Both the position numbers and the translations under genes were made by a program. 64,000 nt of DNA from Acinetobacter baylyi DSM 14961 = CIP 107474 (GTDB lineage: Bacteria > Pseudomonadota > Gammaproteobacteria > Pseudomonadales > Moraxellaceae). The notes beneath the pieces were generated by a model that worked only from the letters and a program-made list of their open reading frames with translations, did no database searches and was not told where the DNA came from. The stretch lies in contig NZ_KB849626.1 of NCBI RefSeq assembly GCF_000368685.1, positions 552,846 through 616,845 of the forward strand. Reading direction: 5' to 3'. Numbering within the stretch: position 1 is the first letter of the stretch; each line of letters begins with the position of its first letter. Shown piece by piece: positions 7,971-18,154 of this stretch.

Positions 7971-10769
7971 TTATTGCTGCTCGGATAAAATATGTTTGGC
8001 TGCACCTTCCACTTCGCGAATAGTCAAATGCAGTTCTTCGAAACGCTTTAATACATTTTGCACAAAGTCTGCATCAGCCTTGCGACGTTCTTTGCGTAAA
8101 GTTGAAACAAACTGTTCAAACTCACCAGTCACGTGTTGTAATTTTGGGGTGCCTACATAGCGTGTGGCGCCATAAAGTCGATGCAAAACATGTTCAAGCT
8201 GTGGGAAGTCTTCAAGCTCAATCAGTTGTTCCATTTCACCTAACTCTGTTTCGAAGCTGTCCACCAGCATTTTGAGCAAGTCATAGGCGAGGTCTTCTTT
8301 ATTGGCTGCCAGTTGCAGGCTTTGTTGCCAATCTAGAATAGTGGGATCAAGTGCATCAATTAAAATTTGATGATCATTTTGAGGTGGATGATCAAAGTCA
8401 GCTTTACTCCACTGATTTAAGATATGGATGATCTGTTCCATCTGGATCGGTTTAGTGACGTAATCATCCATCCCTACTTTGAGTAGTTTTTGTTTTTCAT
8501 CTGCCAAAGCGTGTGCGGTCAGTGCGATGATTGGTAAGCGCATCTGGGTGTCAAGTGTTGATTCCAGGGAACGAATGGCACGTGTGGTATCAATCCCAGA
8601 CATAACAGGCATCTGAATGTCCATAAATACCACATCAAATGGTTTTTCATTTTGCTCGATACGCTGTTCAATAATATTTAAAGCCTCCTGACCGCTCAAA
8701 GCCTTGCTGGTGGTGACATTCAGCTCACTTAATAAGGCTTCAAGTACAATCAGGTTGGGTAGATGATCATCAACAGCCAATACATGTAGGCCACGACCAT
8801 TAAATTGCTCAGGGGGCTGCTCAAAAATAGGTTGATTGCTGAGGAGCTGGATCAGGGCACTACGGCTTAATGGCTGATATAACGGTCTTGCACGGTATTC
8901 ATTCAGCATGTTTGGTTCAAGTGCCATCTGATAACCATATACCGCGAGATTACCCGTATAGCGTTGACGAATTTCTTTGAGTAACGCTTCGGTATCGCCA
9001 CTATGATCTACAATTAACCATGTGTTTTCTTTTGAACTTAAGTGATTGAGTCGACTAAATAGCTCCAGAATTGAGGTGATTTCAGTATGTTGAACCTCAT
9101 AGTTTTCCAGATAATGACGTAAAATATTGGCCGTCGCAGGGTGTGCCAAATACGATACGACCTGAAGTTGTGGGAACTCTGGGTGGTCTATAATGTGTGC
9201 TTCTTGAGTTTTAAACTGAGCCGTAAACCAGAATGTCGATCCTTTTTCGGTCGGTGCACGTTCCTGGTTGTCCTCAAAACCAATATGACCATGCATCAAT
9301 TGAACCAGTTGTTTTGAAATGGCTAAGCCTAAGCCTGTTCCACCAAATTGACGTGTAACCGAAGCATCCCCTTGAGAAAAGGATTCAAACAGTTTCTTAC
9401 GGTCTGTACCACTTAAACCGATCCCGCTGTCCTGCACACTAAAATGCAGTAAGCATTGATCAATATCGTCATGTTCCATTCTAACCCGAACAATAATCTC
9501 GCCATCTGGAGTAAATTTAATGGCATTGGAAATCAGATTGGTGAGAATCTGCTTGACTCGTAAGGCATCACCAATCACGATTTCTGGAATGTTATCACCA
9601 TAATAAAATGCCATGTCGATGTGCTTTTGTGCGGCCAGTGGCGACAGCATATCCATCACATCAAAAATGGCTTCTTCGAGATTAAAGGCGGCGGTTTCGA
9701 GTTCGAGTTTCCCTGCATCGATTTTTGAGAAATCCAGTACATCATTAATGAGTGCTAATAGATGCGCAGAGGATTTTCGAATGGTTTGCATATAAAGGCG
9801 CTGCTCATTGCTCAGATTTTGCTGGCGCAGCATTAAATGAATAAAACCATCGATACTGTTTAGAGGCGTACGTAATTCATGACTGATATTGGCAAGAAAA
9901 ACCGACTTGGCCTGATTGGCTGAAATTGCCTGATCACGTGCCTGACGGTAGGTAATATTCTGTACTTCTAAAGTATCTAGCGTTCGACGTAAATCATCTT
10001 CAGTTTGTTCGGTGTGTTCTTTAAGCTCCAAAAAGCTGAAGTGTAAACGTTTGACCACATTGGCAATATCGCGCTGTAGCAAACGTAGTTCACCCGTACT
10101 GTTAATGACCATATGCTGGTCAAGTGTATCTGCATTCAGGCGCTGTAATTGCATACGAATTTCGTACATCGGTGCAATCCAGCGACGTGAATAAAAGTTT
10201 AGGCACAATAACAGTAAAAGTAACGTGATCAAGCCAGTGACGATAAGCACAAGGAAGACCCGATAATGTGCAATCTGTAACGGTTGATTGTCCATCTCAA
10301 CGACGAGCCAAGCTGCTTGGTGTAGGGGAGACTGAATACGCTGTCCGTAGATATTATTATGATTGTGAGTAACTGGCCCAAAAAACACCATATTTGGAAT
10401 TTGTGGCCAGAAGCGTGTATCTCGATAACCAATGCTGAGATAGACTCGTCCTTGCTGATCAATAATGGCTGCACGCTTTAGATAGCGTTCATTAAACATG
10501 TTTTGCATGATGCGCTGTGCCTGATCATATTGCTCAGGACGTCTTTCGACCAGTTCAAGCAAATTACTGGCTGTATGCTCATAGCGCGTAAGTAATGCAG
10601 CAGCGGTATGACGTTGTTGAGATTTCGCTGCCGCGCTGGTTTCATTTAGAACCAGAACCGTTCCCACACTGGCCAACACCATAATGGGTACAAAAATTAA
10701 AGCGATCAGTTGCCCATAGGCATGGTTTAACTGTAAACGTTTCGATAACTTTTTATTAAAATTTGACAT
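7971..10769 (-). CDS. gacS: GacS/BarA-type hybrid sensor histidine kinase
   Basis: 932 residues with the layout of GacS/BarA. TM1 lies at about 18-41, a periplasmic sensor at 42-170, TM2 at 171-192 and HAMP at about 192-245. The HisKA domain carries the phospho-histidine H297 (ANISHELRTPLNS). An HATPase follows (SNAIKFTPDG, DSGIGLS, GGTGLGLAISKQL). A degenerate receiver-like stretch leads to a true receiver with D717 (VFMDIQMPVMSG), and a C-terminal HPt carries H863 (LHRLYGATRYVG). In pseudomonads and Acinetobacter this kinase phosphorylates the response regulator GacA to control secondary metabolism and virulence. gacA is not in the window. Transcribed alone, divergent from cysM. Confidence 0.93.
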   Translation of the reverse strand: MSNFNKKLSKRLQLNHAYGQLIALIFVPIMVLASVGTVLVLNETSAAAKSQQRHTAAALLTRYEHTASNLLELVERRPEQYDQAQRIMQNMFNERYLKRAAIIDQQGRVYLSIGYRDTRFWPQIPNMVFFGPVTHNHNNIYGQRIQSPLHQAAWLVVEMDNQPLQIAHYRVFLVLIVTGLITLLLLLLCLNFYSRRWIAPMYEIRMQLQRLNADTLDQHMVINSTGELRLLQRDIANVVKRLHFSFLELKEHTEQTEDDLRRTLDTLEVQNITYRQARDQAISANQAKSVFLANISHELRTPLNSIDGFIHLMLRQQNLSNEQRLYMQTIRKSSAHLLALINDVLDFSKIDAGKLELETAAFNLEEAIFDVMDMLSPLAAQKHIDMAFYYGDNIPEIVIGDALRVKQILTNLISNAIKFTPDGEIIVRVRMEHDDIDQCLLHFSVQDSGIGLSGTDRKKLFESFSQGDASVTRQFGGTGLGLAISKQLVQLMHGHIGFEDNQERAPTEKGSTFWFTAQFKTQEAHIIDHPEFPQLQVVSYLAHPATANILRHYLENYEVQHTEITSILELFSRLNHLSSKENTWLIVDHSGDTEALLKEIRQRYTGNLAVYGYQMALEPNMLNEYRARPLYQPLSRSALIQLLSNQPIFEQPPEQFNGRGLHVLAVDDHLPNLIVLEALLSELNVTTSKALSGQEALNIIEQRIEQNEKPFDVVFMDIQMPVMSGIDTTRAIRSLESTLDTQMRLPIIALTAHALADEKQKLLKVGMDDYVTKPIQMEQIIHILNQWSKADFDHPPQNDHQILIDALDPTILDWQQSLQLAANKEDLAYDLLKMLVDSFETELGEMEQLIELEDFPQLEHVLHRLYGATRYVGTPKLQHVTGEFEQFVSTLRKERRKADADFVQNVLKRFEELHLTIREVEGAAKHILSEQQ

Positions 10770-10924
10770 AGCCTGATCAGATCTATCCCTATGAGCGGCA
10801 TATTAGCATGCTTTACCCAAAACTGATGGGGCTTTAAGCAAGCTTGAGAAAAACCTGAGGGAAAGGAGTGCAGGCGAGGTGTTTTTTTCATACAATAGCC
10901 GTCACCTTGATTCAGGTGTTGATC

Positions 10925-11848
10925 ATGAACACAGTAGAACCTAATTTTTTAGCTGATGAGTTTTTGTTAGATCATTATGTTGGAAAGACGCCATTGGTGC
11001 GATTACAGCGTTTGGCGTGTCATACACAATCGGTAGTATTGGCAAAATTAGAAGGCAACAATCCAGCAGGATCCGTTAAAGATCGCCCTGCTTATAACAT
11101 GATCATGCAAGCTGAAAAGCGTGGAAAGATTCGACCAGGCGATACATTGATTGAAGCAACCAGCGGAAATACAGGAATTGCCTTGGCGATGGTTGCGGCC
11201 ATGCGTGGTTATAAAATGAAGCTGATTATGCCCAATAACATGAGCCAAGAGCGTAAAGATGCAATGTTGGCTTATGGTGCAGAGTTGATTGAAGTGACTC
11301 AGCAACAAGGCATGGAAGGCGCTCGTGATTTAGCCTTGAAAATGCAATCAGAAGGTCAGGGGCTTGTTTTAAACCAGTTTGGTAATCCTGATAATGTTGA
11401 AGCACATTATCTCACCACTGGCCCTGAAATCTGGCAGCAGACTAATGGAAAAATCACGCATTTTGTGAGTTCGATGGGAACGACGGGCACCATTATGGGT
11501 GTATCAAAATATCTAAAAGAGCAAAATCCAGATATCCAGATTGTCGGTTTACAACCATCTGAAGGATCAAGCATTGCGGGGATTCGACGTTGGCCACAAG
11601 AATATTTGCCAACCATTTTTGAACCGTCACGTGTCGATCGAATTATTGATATTCCGCAAATCGAAGCTGAAAAAACCATGCGCCGTCTTGCCAGAGAAGA
11701 AGGAATTAGTGCAGGAACTTCTTCGGGGGGTGCAGTGTGGGCATCTCTCAAGATTGCGGAAGAGCAGCCCGATGCAGTCATTGTTTGTATTATTTGTGAT
11801 CGCGGTGATCGTTACTTGTCGACTGGACTATTTTCGGTTCAAGATTGA
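10925..11848 (+). CDS. cysM: Cysteine synthase B
   Basis: A PLP enzyme of about 307 residues making cysteine from O-acetylserine and sulfide or thiosulfate. The PLP lysine lies in NPAGSVKDRPA, the substrate loop in EATSGNTGIALA and the phosphate-binding loop in SSMGTTGTIMG. The CysM-type tail (CDRGDRYLSTGLF) separates it from CysK. The start is the ATG at 10925; an upstream extension in frame has a different composition and no Shine-Dalgarno. It lies divergent to gacS; in several gammaproteobacteria cysM, barA, rumA and relA are also neighbours. Confidence 0.94.
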   Translation: MNTVEPNFLADEFLLDHYVGKTPLVRLQRLACHTQSVVLAKLEGNNPAGSVKDRPAYNMIMQAEKRGKIRPGDTLIEATSGNTGIALAMVAAMRGYKMKLIMPNNMSQERKDAMLAYGAELIEVTQQQGMEGARDLALKMQSEGQGLVLNQFGNPDNVEAHYLTTGPEIWQQTNGKITHFVSSMGTTGTIMGVSKYLKEQNPDIQIVGLQPSEGSSIAGIRRWPQEYLPTIFEPSRVDRIIDIPQIEAEKTMRRLAREEGISAGTSSGGAVWASLKIAEEQPDAVIVCIICDRGDRYLSTGLFSVQD

Positions 11849-11880
11849 GCGATAAGTTATTTGCAAGCTGAGAGAGTTTG

Positions 11881-12714
11881 ATGCGTTTTCCGACACTGGT
11901 TTTTGATATTGAAACACTCACCGATTTAAAAGCGGGTGCGCATTTATATCATCTGGATTTACCTGAAGCTGATCTTGAGCAGGCACTGATCAAACTGCGC
12001 CGTCAAGAATCTGGGATGGATTTTCAGCGTTTGGCATTGCATGAAATCGTTTGTATTTCGGGACTATGGATTGATGAGCAAGGTTTTAAGCTGTTCTCTT
12101 TTAGTCAGGAAAATCTCAGTGAAAAAGAAATTCTGACCAAATTTCTATCCATTTTTGATAAACGTCATCCGACACTCGTGAGTTGGAACGGTTCGCAATT
12201 TGATTTGCCTGTTATCTTGTTTCGCGCGATGTATCATGGTTTATCTGCACCAAGTTTGTTCGATCAGGGAGAACTTGATCAGCAAAAGCGTTATAATAAC
12301 TATCAGAATCGTTACCATCATCGTCATATCGATTTGATGGATGTTATGGCCATGTTTAATGGTCGTAATTTTCAAAAACTGGACGATGTGGCCTGTGTAC
12401 TTGGCCTGCCAGGCAAACGCGGTGAGTCGGGTTATCATGTTCCAGAGTATGTCAGGCAGGCTGAATGGCTTAAACTGACCAGCTACTGCGAAGGTGATGT
12501 GCTCAATACATGGCTGATTTATTTACGCTGGTTGTTGCTAAAAGGACAAATGTCACTGGATGATCATTATCACTGGATTCAAACAACGATCGGTTATTTG
12601 CATCAGCAACCACAACAGAACGAATTTTTAAGTGTCTGGCAGAAAACCGCTCAGCACACGACATTTACATCGCAATATTTTCCTTGCACTTCGCAGGAAG
12701 AAGGTTCCTCTTGA
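11881..12714 (+). CDS. Predicted 3'-5' exonuclease of the PolB exonuclease type
   Basis: 277 residues with DnaQ-like exonuclease motifs. Exo I is [10 protein letters not shown] (D-x-E near residue 8), Exo II is [14 protein letters not shown], and a late [15 protein letters not shown] supplies the last Asp. This corresponds to a conserved protein annotated as related to the exonuclease domain of DNA polymerase B. Its cellular role is not established to my knowledge. The ATG at 11881 is preceded by GAGAG; a TTG one codon upstream is also in frame. Its stop overlaps the TTG start of rlmD. Confidence 0.85.
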   Translation: MRFPTLVFDIETLTDLKAGAHLYHLDLPEADLEQALIKLRRQESGMDFQRLALHEIVCISGLWIDEQGFKLFSFSQENLSEKEILTKFLSIFDKRHPTLVSWNGSQFDLPVILFRAMYHGLSAPSLFDQGELDQQKRYNNYQNRYHHRHIDLMDVMAMFNGRNFQKLDDVACVLGLPGKRGESGYHVPEYVRQAEWLKLTSYCEGDVLNTWLIYLRWLLLKGQMSLDDHYHWIQTTIGYLHQQPQQNEFLSVWQKTAQHTTFTSQYFPCTSQEEGSS

Positions 12715-14102
12715 AAAAACATGCTTCATCTCGTTCAAAATCTGCAACGGTCTATACGTTTCGGATAGAATCTTTTTCTCATGAAGGACGAGGGATAGCA
12801 CATTTTGGTGAGTTCGCTGAACATCCTCAGACAAAACATGGCAAAAAGGTATTTGTTCGCTATGCTTTACCTGGAGAGGTTGTTCGGGCAAAAATCACCC
12901 ACGAAACCAAACGTTTTGAAGAAGGTGAGCTGATTGAAATTCTCGATCAGCCTTCTATTGATCGTATTGTGCCTGTCTGTCCGCATTTTGGTGTTTGTGG
13001 TGGTTGTAGTATGCAACATATTACGCCTAACCAACAAATTCAGATCAAGCAGCATGTATTGGCGTCGCATTTACAGCATTTTGCTGGTTTAACCGTTAAT
13101 GAGTGGCTAACGCCAGTCCGTTCACTACGTGCAGATTATCGACGTCGCGCACGCGTAGGCGTGCGTTATATTCCGGCAAAACAAAAGCTGATCATGGGCT
13201 TTCGTGAGCATGGGAGTAATCGTTTAACACCCATTCAAAGCTGTGCTGTTTTAGATCAAAGACTTTCTCAAGCATTACCCGAACTTTATGATGTGTTAAA
13301 TCGGCTTGTTGCCAAAGCTGAGATTGGTCATATTGAGCTGGCAATGGGCGATGATGAGGTTTCATTACTGGTTCGACATCTCAACACTTTACCAGATAGT
13401 GATATCACTCAATTGTGCGATTATGCGCAGCATAAAAACTGGCAACTCTATTTACAGGCAAAGGGTTCAGATAGCTTAAAGCGCGTAGACCGATCTGGTG
13501 CAGAGATGCGATTGCATTATGCTGTACCTGCTTTTAACCTAAATTTTGCGTTTTCTCCACTTGATTTTACACAAGTCAACGCAACCGTAAATCAACAAAT
13601 GTTAAAATTGGCATGTGATTTGCTTAAGTTGCAAAAAGGTGAGCATGTTCTTGACTTATTTTGCGGGTTGGGAAATTTTTCGCTGCCTTTGGCGCGTTGT
13701 GTCGGTGACACAGGACGTGTGGTGGGTGTAGAGGGAAGTGAAGAGATGGTTCAACGAGCGTTTGAAAATGCAGCCCAAAATGCTTTGCACAATGTTGAGT
13801 TCTATTCACAAGATTTAACAAAAGATTTTTCGCATCATTCTTGGGCAAATCAAGGATTTGATGCATTATTGATTGATCCTCCACGTTCCGGTGCATTTGA
13901 AATCATGCACTATATTGCGAATTTTGAGGCAAAAAGAATCGTTTATGTATCATGTAATCCAGCAACATTGGCAAGGGATGCAGGTGTACTGGCTCAACAT
14001 GGTTATCAGTTAAAGAAAGTAGGCGTTATGGACATGTTTACACATACTGAACATGTTGAATCAATTGCTTTATTTGAGAAAATTCAAGAGATAAACGATT
14101 AA
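12711..14102 (+). CDS. rlmD: 23S rRNA (uracil-1939-C5)-methyltransferase RlmD
   Basis: About 463 residues. An N-terminal TRAM RNA-binding domain is followed by the Fe-S cysteine set ([14 protein letters not shown] plus a Cys in IQSCAVLD). The SAM-binding [16 protein letters not shown] and the catalytic [13 protein letters not shown] come next. It methylates U1939 of 23S rRNA. I place the start at TTG 12711, which overlaps the TGA of the exonuclease gene and has AGGAAGAAGG upstream, giving a Lys-rich start typical of the family. It precedes relA by 32 bases. Confidence 0.93.
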   Translation: MKKHASSRSKSATVYTFRIESFSHEGRGIAHFGEFAEHPQTKHGKKVFVRYALPGEVVRAKITHETKRFEEGELIEILDQPSIDRIVPVCPHFGVCGGCSMQHITPNQQIQIKQHVLASHLQHFAGLTVNEWLTPVRSLRADYRRRARVGVRYIPAKQKLIMGFREHGSNRLTPIQSCAVLDQRLSQALPELYDVLNRLVAKAEIGHIELAMGDDEVSLLVRHLNTLPDSDITQLCDYAQHKNWQLYLQAKGSDSLKRVDRSGAEMRLHYAVPAFNLNFAFSPLDFTQVNATVNQQMLKLACDLLKLQKGEHVLDLFCGLGNFSLPLARCVGDTGRVVGVEGSEEMVQRAFENAAQNALHNVEFYSQDLTKDFSHHSWANQGFDALLIDPPRSGAFEIMHYIANFEAKRIVYVSCNPATLARDAGVLAQHGYQLKKVGVMDMFTHTEHVESIALFEKIQEIND

Positions 14103-14134
14103 AAACATGAGTTACAACACCATAGGAGAATGGT

Positions 14135-16441
14135 ATGGTCACAGTACGTGAGCAGTTGCCTGAGCGACTCTCAGAGTTGGCTGAGGAAACGACTGTAGAG
14201 CATGCCGAAAAAACACAACTCGATTTGGCTTCATGGTTCAAACGAGTGAGTGAAATATTAGACGGGGCTGAGCTAAAACAACTTGAGAAAGTGGCTCAAC
14301 TAACTTTAAAAAAAGTGTTGGAAACAACCGTCAATCATCCTTCTAATACTTTTACAACAGGTATTGGAATGGCTGATATTTTGGCACATTTACATGTCGA
14401 TGAAGATACCTTGTCCGCAGCAGTACTCTATCGTAGTGTGCGTGAAGGGATTATTCCTATAGAAGAAGTACGCGATAAATTTGGTGAGCAAGTTCATAGT
14501 CTGGTCACAGGGACTTTGGCAATGGGTAAGCTCTCTGAAATGATCGAAAAAAATAAACGTCTGGAAGATCATTTTAATAATAACCAGCGTGAACATTTGT
14601 CAGGCATTTATAAAATGCTGATTGCTGTGACGGAAGATGTTCGAGTTGTTTTAATTAAGCTTGCAGAGCGTACCTTCACACTGCGTGAACTGGCAAAATC
14701 ATCGCGTGAGCGTCAAGAGCGCGTAGCGCGCGAAATTCTTACCATCTATGCACCTCTTGCTCACCGTTTAGGTATTGCGCAGCTCAAATGGGAGCTGGAA
14801 GATCTCGCATTTCGTTACCTGGCTCCTGAGCGTTATAAAGAAATTGCCACCTTATTGAATGAAAAGCGACTTGAGCGTGAACAATACATTCAATCGGTGA
14901 TTTTAAAATTAAAAACTGAATTGTCCGAATATGGTATAAACGCCGAAATTACTGGACGGGTTAAACACATTTATTCGATTTATCGAAAAATGAAAAGTAA
15001 AAACCTGAGCTTTGATCAGTTATATGATATTCGTGCTCTGCGTGTGCTGGTTCAAAATATTCCAGAGTGTTATCACTCCTTGGGCATTGTTCATCAGATC
15101 TGGCGACATATTCCGCATCAGTTTGATGATTATATTACCAATCCAAAAGCAAATGGCTATCGTTCGCTGCATACTGCTGTGATTGCCGAGAACAAATCAC
15201 TTGAAGTGCAGATTCGTACCCACGAAATGCACGAAGAAGCCGAGCTTGGTGTTTGTTCTCACTTTAATTATAAAGAAGGTTCAAAAACCACCGATCGTTC
15301 TTTTAACCATCGATTACATTCATTGCGTTCGGTTCTGGAACATTATCAAGAACGTAATGAGACAACTGTACATAAGAATGATGATGAAGCCGAAAATTTT
15401 GAAGAATTGCAAAATTTTGAGGACTTCGAAAAAATTTATGTATTTAGCCGTGATGGTGATATTAAAGAATTGCCGCGTGGTTCAACCGTACTGGATTTTG
15501 CCTACCATGTGCATACTGAGGTCGGTAACAAATGTTATGCAGCGCGTGTCAATCAGCGCTATGTTCCACTGACCTATACGCTAAAAACAGGTGAGCAGGT
15601 CGAGATTCTGACCAAAAAAGATCGCGAACCAAATCGCGACTGGTTGGTCAACTCACTGGGTTATATCCGCACCGCACGTGCTAGAGATAAACTACGTCAT
15701 TGGTTCCGCCAGCAAGACCGCAGTAAAAACCTGGAAATTGGCAAAGAGATTCTCAATAAGGAACTTTCCCGTCTTGCCATTCACCCGAAAAGTATCGATT
15801 TAAGTGATTATTGTGCTCATTTTAATGTCAAGTCGGGTGATGATGTTCTGATTGCACTGGTCAGCGGTGATGTCAGTCTACATTCACTGATCAACCAGAT
15901 TAACCGTCAGATGCATCTCGATCAGGATGAACCTGAACTGGTGCTCAAACCGACACTTAATCCGCGTGCAAGCCATACACTCTCTGCACATGGTATTTTG
16001 ATTGATGGTCTGGATAATGTTGAACTGCACATTGCGCAGTGCTGTCAGCCTGTACATGGTGAGTCTATCGGTGGTTATATTACCTTAAATCGCGGGGTCA
16101 GCATTCATAAAGTGGGTTGTCCTGATTATCAGCGTATGATCAAAAATGAACCAGAGCGTGCTGTAGAAGCAGACTGGGAAATGCAGCCGACCCGTGGTCA
16201 GAGCGTGCAAATTGTGATTGATGCTTATGATCGTCGTGGTTTACTCAAAGACCTGACCCAAGTGATTTTTTCAGACCAGATTAATATCCGTCAGGTGAAT
16301 ACTATTTCAGAGGCAGATGGTATTGCCAATATGAAACTTCTGATTGAGGTTAAGGGGTTAGCGCAATTATCTCGACTTCTGGCTCGCTTGGAACAACAGC
16401 CTGGAATCATTAGTGCGCGTCGCTTGATTCAAGGCAATTAA
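14135..16441 (+). CDS. relA: (p)ppGpp synthetase RelA
   Basis: 768 residues in the RelA/SpoT layout. The N-terminal pseudo-hydrolase lacks the HD pair: the region reads AAVLYRSVREG where hydrolases have HDV/HD. The synthetase domain follows (GRVKHIYSIYRKM, YDIRALRVLV, NGYRSLHTAV, LEVQIRTHEMHEEAE), then TGS (YVFSRDGDIKELPRGSTVLD), zinc-finger-like and C-terminal ACT domains (QSVQIVIDAYDRRGLLKDLT). So it is a monofunctional, ribosome-associated synthetase making ppGpp and pppGpp during amino-acid starvation. AGGAG lies upstream of the ATG. It ends next to a perfect 24-bp palindrome. Confidence 0.95.
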   Translation: MVTVREQLPERLSELAEETTVEHAEKTQLDLASWFKRVSEILDGAELKQLEKVAQLTLKKVLETTVNHPSNTFTTGIGMADILAHLHVDEDTLSAAVLYRSVREGIIPIEEVRDKFGEQVHSLVTGTLAMGKLSEMIEKNKRLEDHFNNNQREHLSGIYKMLIAVTEDVRVVLIKLAERTFTLRELAKSSRERQERVAREILTIYAPLAHRLGIAQLKWELEDLAFRYLAPERYKEIATLLNEKRLEREQYIQSVILKLKTELSEYGINAEITGRVKHIYSIYRKMKSKNLSFDQLYDIRALRVLVQNIPECYHSLGIVHQIWRHIPHQFDDYITNPKANGYRSLHTAVIAENKSLEVQIRTHEMHEEAELGVCSHFNYKEGSKTTDRSFNHRLHSLRSVLEHYQERNETTVHKNDDEAENFEELQNFEDFEKIYVFSRDGDIKELPRGSTVLDFAYHVHTEVGNKCYAARVNQRYVPLTYTLKTGEQVEILTKKDREPNRDWLVNSLGYIRTARARDKLRHWFRQQDRSKNLEIGKEILNKELSRLAIHPKSIDLSDYCAHFNVKSGDDVLIALVSGDVSLHSLINQINRQMHLDQDEPELVLKPTLNPRASHTLSAHGILIDGLDNVELHIAQCCQPVHGESIGGYITLNRGVSIHKVGCPDYQRMIKNEPERAVEADWEMQPTRGQSVQIVIDAYDRRGLLKDLTQVIFSDQINIRQVNTISEADGIANMKLLIEVKGLAQLSRLLARLEQQPGIISARRLIQGN

Positions 16442-16450
16442 TCAACATAT

Positions 16451-16474
16451 GTCAGCCTGCAATTGCAGGCTGAC
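16451..16474. terminator. 24-bp perfect palindrome between relA and an SDR gene
   Basis: GTCAGCCTGCAA pairs exactly with TTGCAGGCTGAC. It lies nine bases after the relA stop and 13 before the end of the convergent SDR gene. The T-runs beside it are weak (GTTTAGATCTGTTTTA), so it is an imperfect intrinsic terminator that could work both ways. Confidence 0.6.
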
Positions 16475-16487
16475 GTTTAGATCTGTT

Positions 16488-17270
16488 TTATGACTTATTG
16501 CGTCGTGATAGCCAAAGATTACTCAGTCGGTTTATGAGTTGAGGGCTGACGCTCGACAATTGATACAGTATTTTGGTTTTGAGTCCGACAGGCGTATGTG
16601 TAGCTTGAAAAGTGGTCTGTTCTTTTTGAGCGAGTTTGAGTACTTCAATTGCAACGTCGCGTGGTGTCAGATCTACGCCAATGTTTTGAATGCTGCCTGC
16701 ATCCATATCTTTAACCATCGCTGTTTGCACAAAAAGCGGCATGACATCTAATACACGGATATTGTACTTTGACCATTCAATATCGAGTGCTTCGGTGAGC
16801 CCGCGTACTGCAAATTTACTGGCTGAATAAGACGCAAGATCGGCCTGACCGTAAATGGCAGAGGCCGAGGATAAATTAATAACGCGCGCAAAGTTGCTTT
16901 GTTTTAGGTAGGGTAGTGCAGCGTGGCAACCATTGAGTACACCCATACAGTTGACTGCCATGGTTCGTTGATGAGCTTCAATATTAATACTTTCAAAACA
17001 GCCAGAGTAAAGAATCCCTGCATTATTGATCAGAATATTAAGCTGACCTGCCCAAGTCATAAATTGCTCAAGAGCTGTTTGCCATGATGCATAATCACTC
17101 ACATCAAGGTAGCCTGAATAGGCTCTGCTGCCCAATTGCTGGGCAAGTGTATCCACTGCTTGAATATTCAGATCAAATAAACCCACATAATAGCCATGAT
17201 CATAAAAAGTTTTGGCAATTTCGGCGCCAATGCCTTGACCTGCACCACTGATCAAAATAGTTTGTTTCAT
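16488..17270 (-). CDS. Short-chain dehydrogenase/reductase family protein
   Basis: 260 residues with the classical SDR pattern: ISGAGQGIG at the nucleotide site, LINNAG, a catalytic Ser in VINLSSASA, and Y-x3-K (YSASKFAVRG). It should be an NAD(P)-dependent oxidoreductase. The substrate cannot be read. The protein keeps a C-terminal extension with a basic end (LSRRNKS), common in SDRs acting near membranes. It is convergent with relA and divergent from mazG. Confidence 0.86.
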   Translation of the reverse strand: MKQTILISGAGQGIGAEIAKTFYDHGYYVGLFDLNIQAVDTLAQQLGSRAYSGYLDVSDYASWQTALEQFMTWAGQLNILINNAGILYSGCFESINIEAHQRTMAVNCMGVLNGCHAALPYLKQSNFARVINLSSASAIYGQADLASYSASKFAVRGLTEALDIEWSKYNIRVLDVMPLFVQTAMVKDMDAGSIQNIGVDLTPRDVAIEVLKLAQKEQTTFQATHTPVGLKTKILYQLSSVSPQLINRLSNLWLSRRNKS

Positions 17271-17383
17271 CTTTTTGCTCTTGGTTTAATGGATGAAGAC
17301 GATGTATTGGAGAAGATGGATGCATGATAGCAAACCTCATGATAAACAGATTAAATTTTGAGTGACTTAAGCGGAGACATTTT

Positions 17384-18151
17384 GTGGAAAAACTGTTAGA
17401 TATCATGCAAACCTTGCGTTTAGAGTGTCCTTGGGATCGTGAACAAACGCCTTTAAGCTTAACCCGATATGCGATTGAAGAAGCCTATGAAGTAGAAGCT
17501 GCTGTTCGCTCAGGTGATCTGAATGAAATCCGTCAGGAGCTTGGTGATTTACTGTTACAGGTGGTTTTTCAGTCGCAGATGTATAAGGAACAAGGTGCTT
17601 TTGATTTTCAGGATGTTGTGGCGACCTTAAGTGAAAAGTTGATCCGTCGTCATCCACACGTATTTCAGGCAGAGCAATTCTCTGCTTTAGATTCAGAACA
17701 GGTGAGTGAACTTTGGCAGCAGATTAAACAACAGGAAAAACAAGGTAAAAGTCGTTCAAGACTAGATGACATTAAGCCTGGACCTGCTTTAAATCAGGCA
17801 CAGCATATTCAAAAAAAAGCAGCGCAATTGGGCTTTGATTTTGACAATCTTGAAGATGCCTATGGAAAGCTCAAAGAAGAGCTAAGTGAGTTTGAAGCTG
17901 CTCTGCATAAGCAGGATGTAGATCATATTTTTGAAGAATTTGGTGATTGTTTATTTTCATTGGTCAATGTTGGACGTAAACTAGGCCTATCGAGTGAATC
18001 GGCACTACTTGCTACAATTCACAAGTTTAGACAGCGTTTTGCTTATATTGAGAAGCAGGCGCAATTACAACATAAAGTGCTTGAAGAGATGAGTCTGCAA
18101 GAGATAGACGGGCTCTGGAATCAAGCCAAACAACATCTGAATAATGGTTAA
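17384..18151 (+). CDS. mazG: Nucleoside triphosphate pyrophosphohydrolase MazG
   Basis: 255 residues with two MazG helical domains. The first has the start CPWDREQTPLSLTRYAIEEAYEVE and the metal-binding QELGDLLLQVVF. The second has EELSEFEAAL and EEFGDCLFSLVN. It hydrolyses (d)NTPs to monophosphates; in E. coli it is linked to ppGpp decay and cell survival in starvation. GTG at 17384 is the start, with GCGGAGA upstream. It is close to comEA (3 bases). Confidence 0.93.
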   Translation: MEKLLDIMQTLRLECPWDREQTPLSLTRYAIEEAYEVEAAVRSGDLNEIRQELGDLLLQVVFQSQMYKEQGAFDFQDVVATLSEKLIRRHPHVFQAEQFSALDSEQVSELWQQIKQQEKQGKSRSRLDDIKPGPALNQAQHIQKKAAQLGFDFDNLEDAYGKLKEELSEFEAALHKQDVDHIFEEFGDCLFSLVNVGRKLGLSSESALLATIHKFRQRFAYIEKQAQLQHKVLEEMSLQEIDGLWNQAKQHLNNG

Positions 18152-18154
18152 TTC

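Noticed and set aside
7971..10769. gacS as a possible fusion of two genes
   Set aside because: The kinase, receiver and HPt order is normal for GacS/BarA and the frame is continuous.
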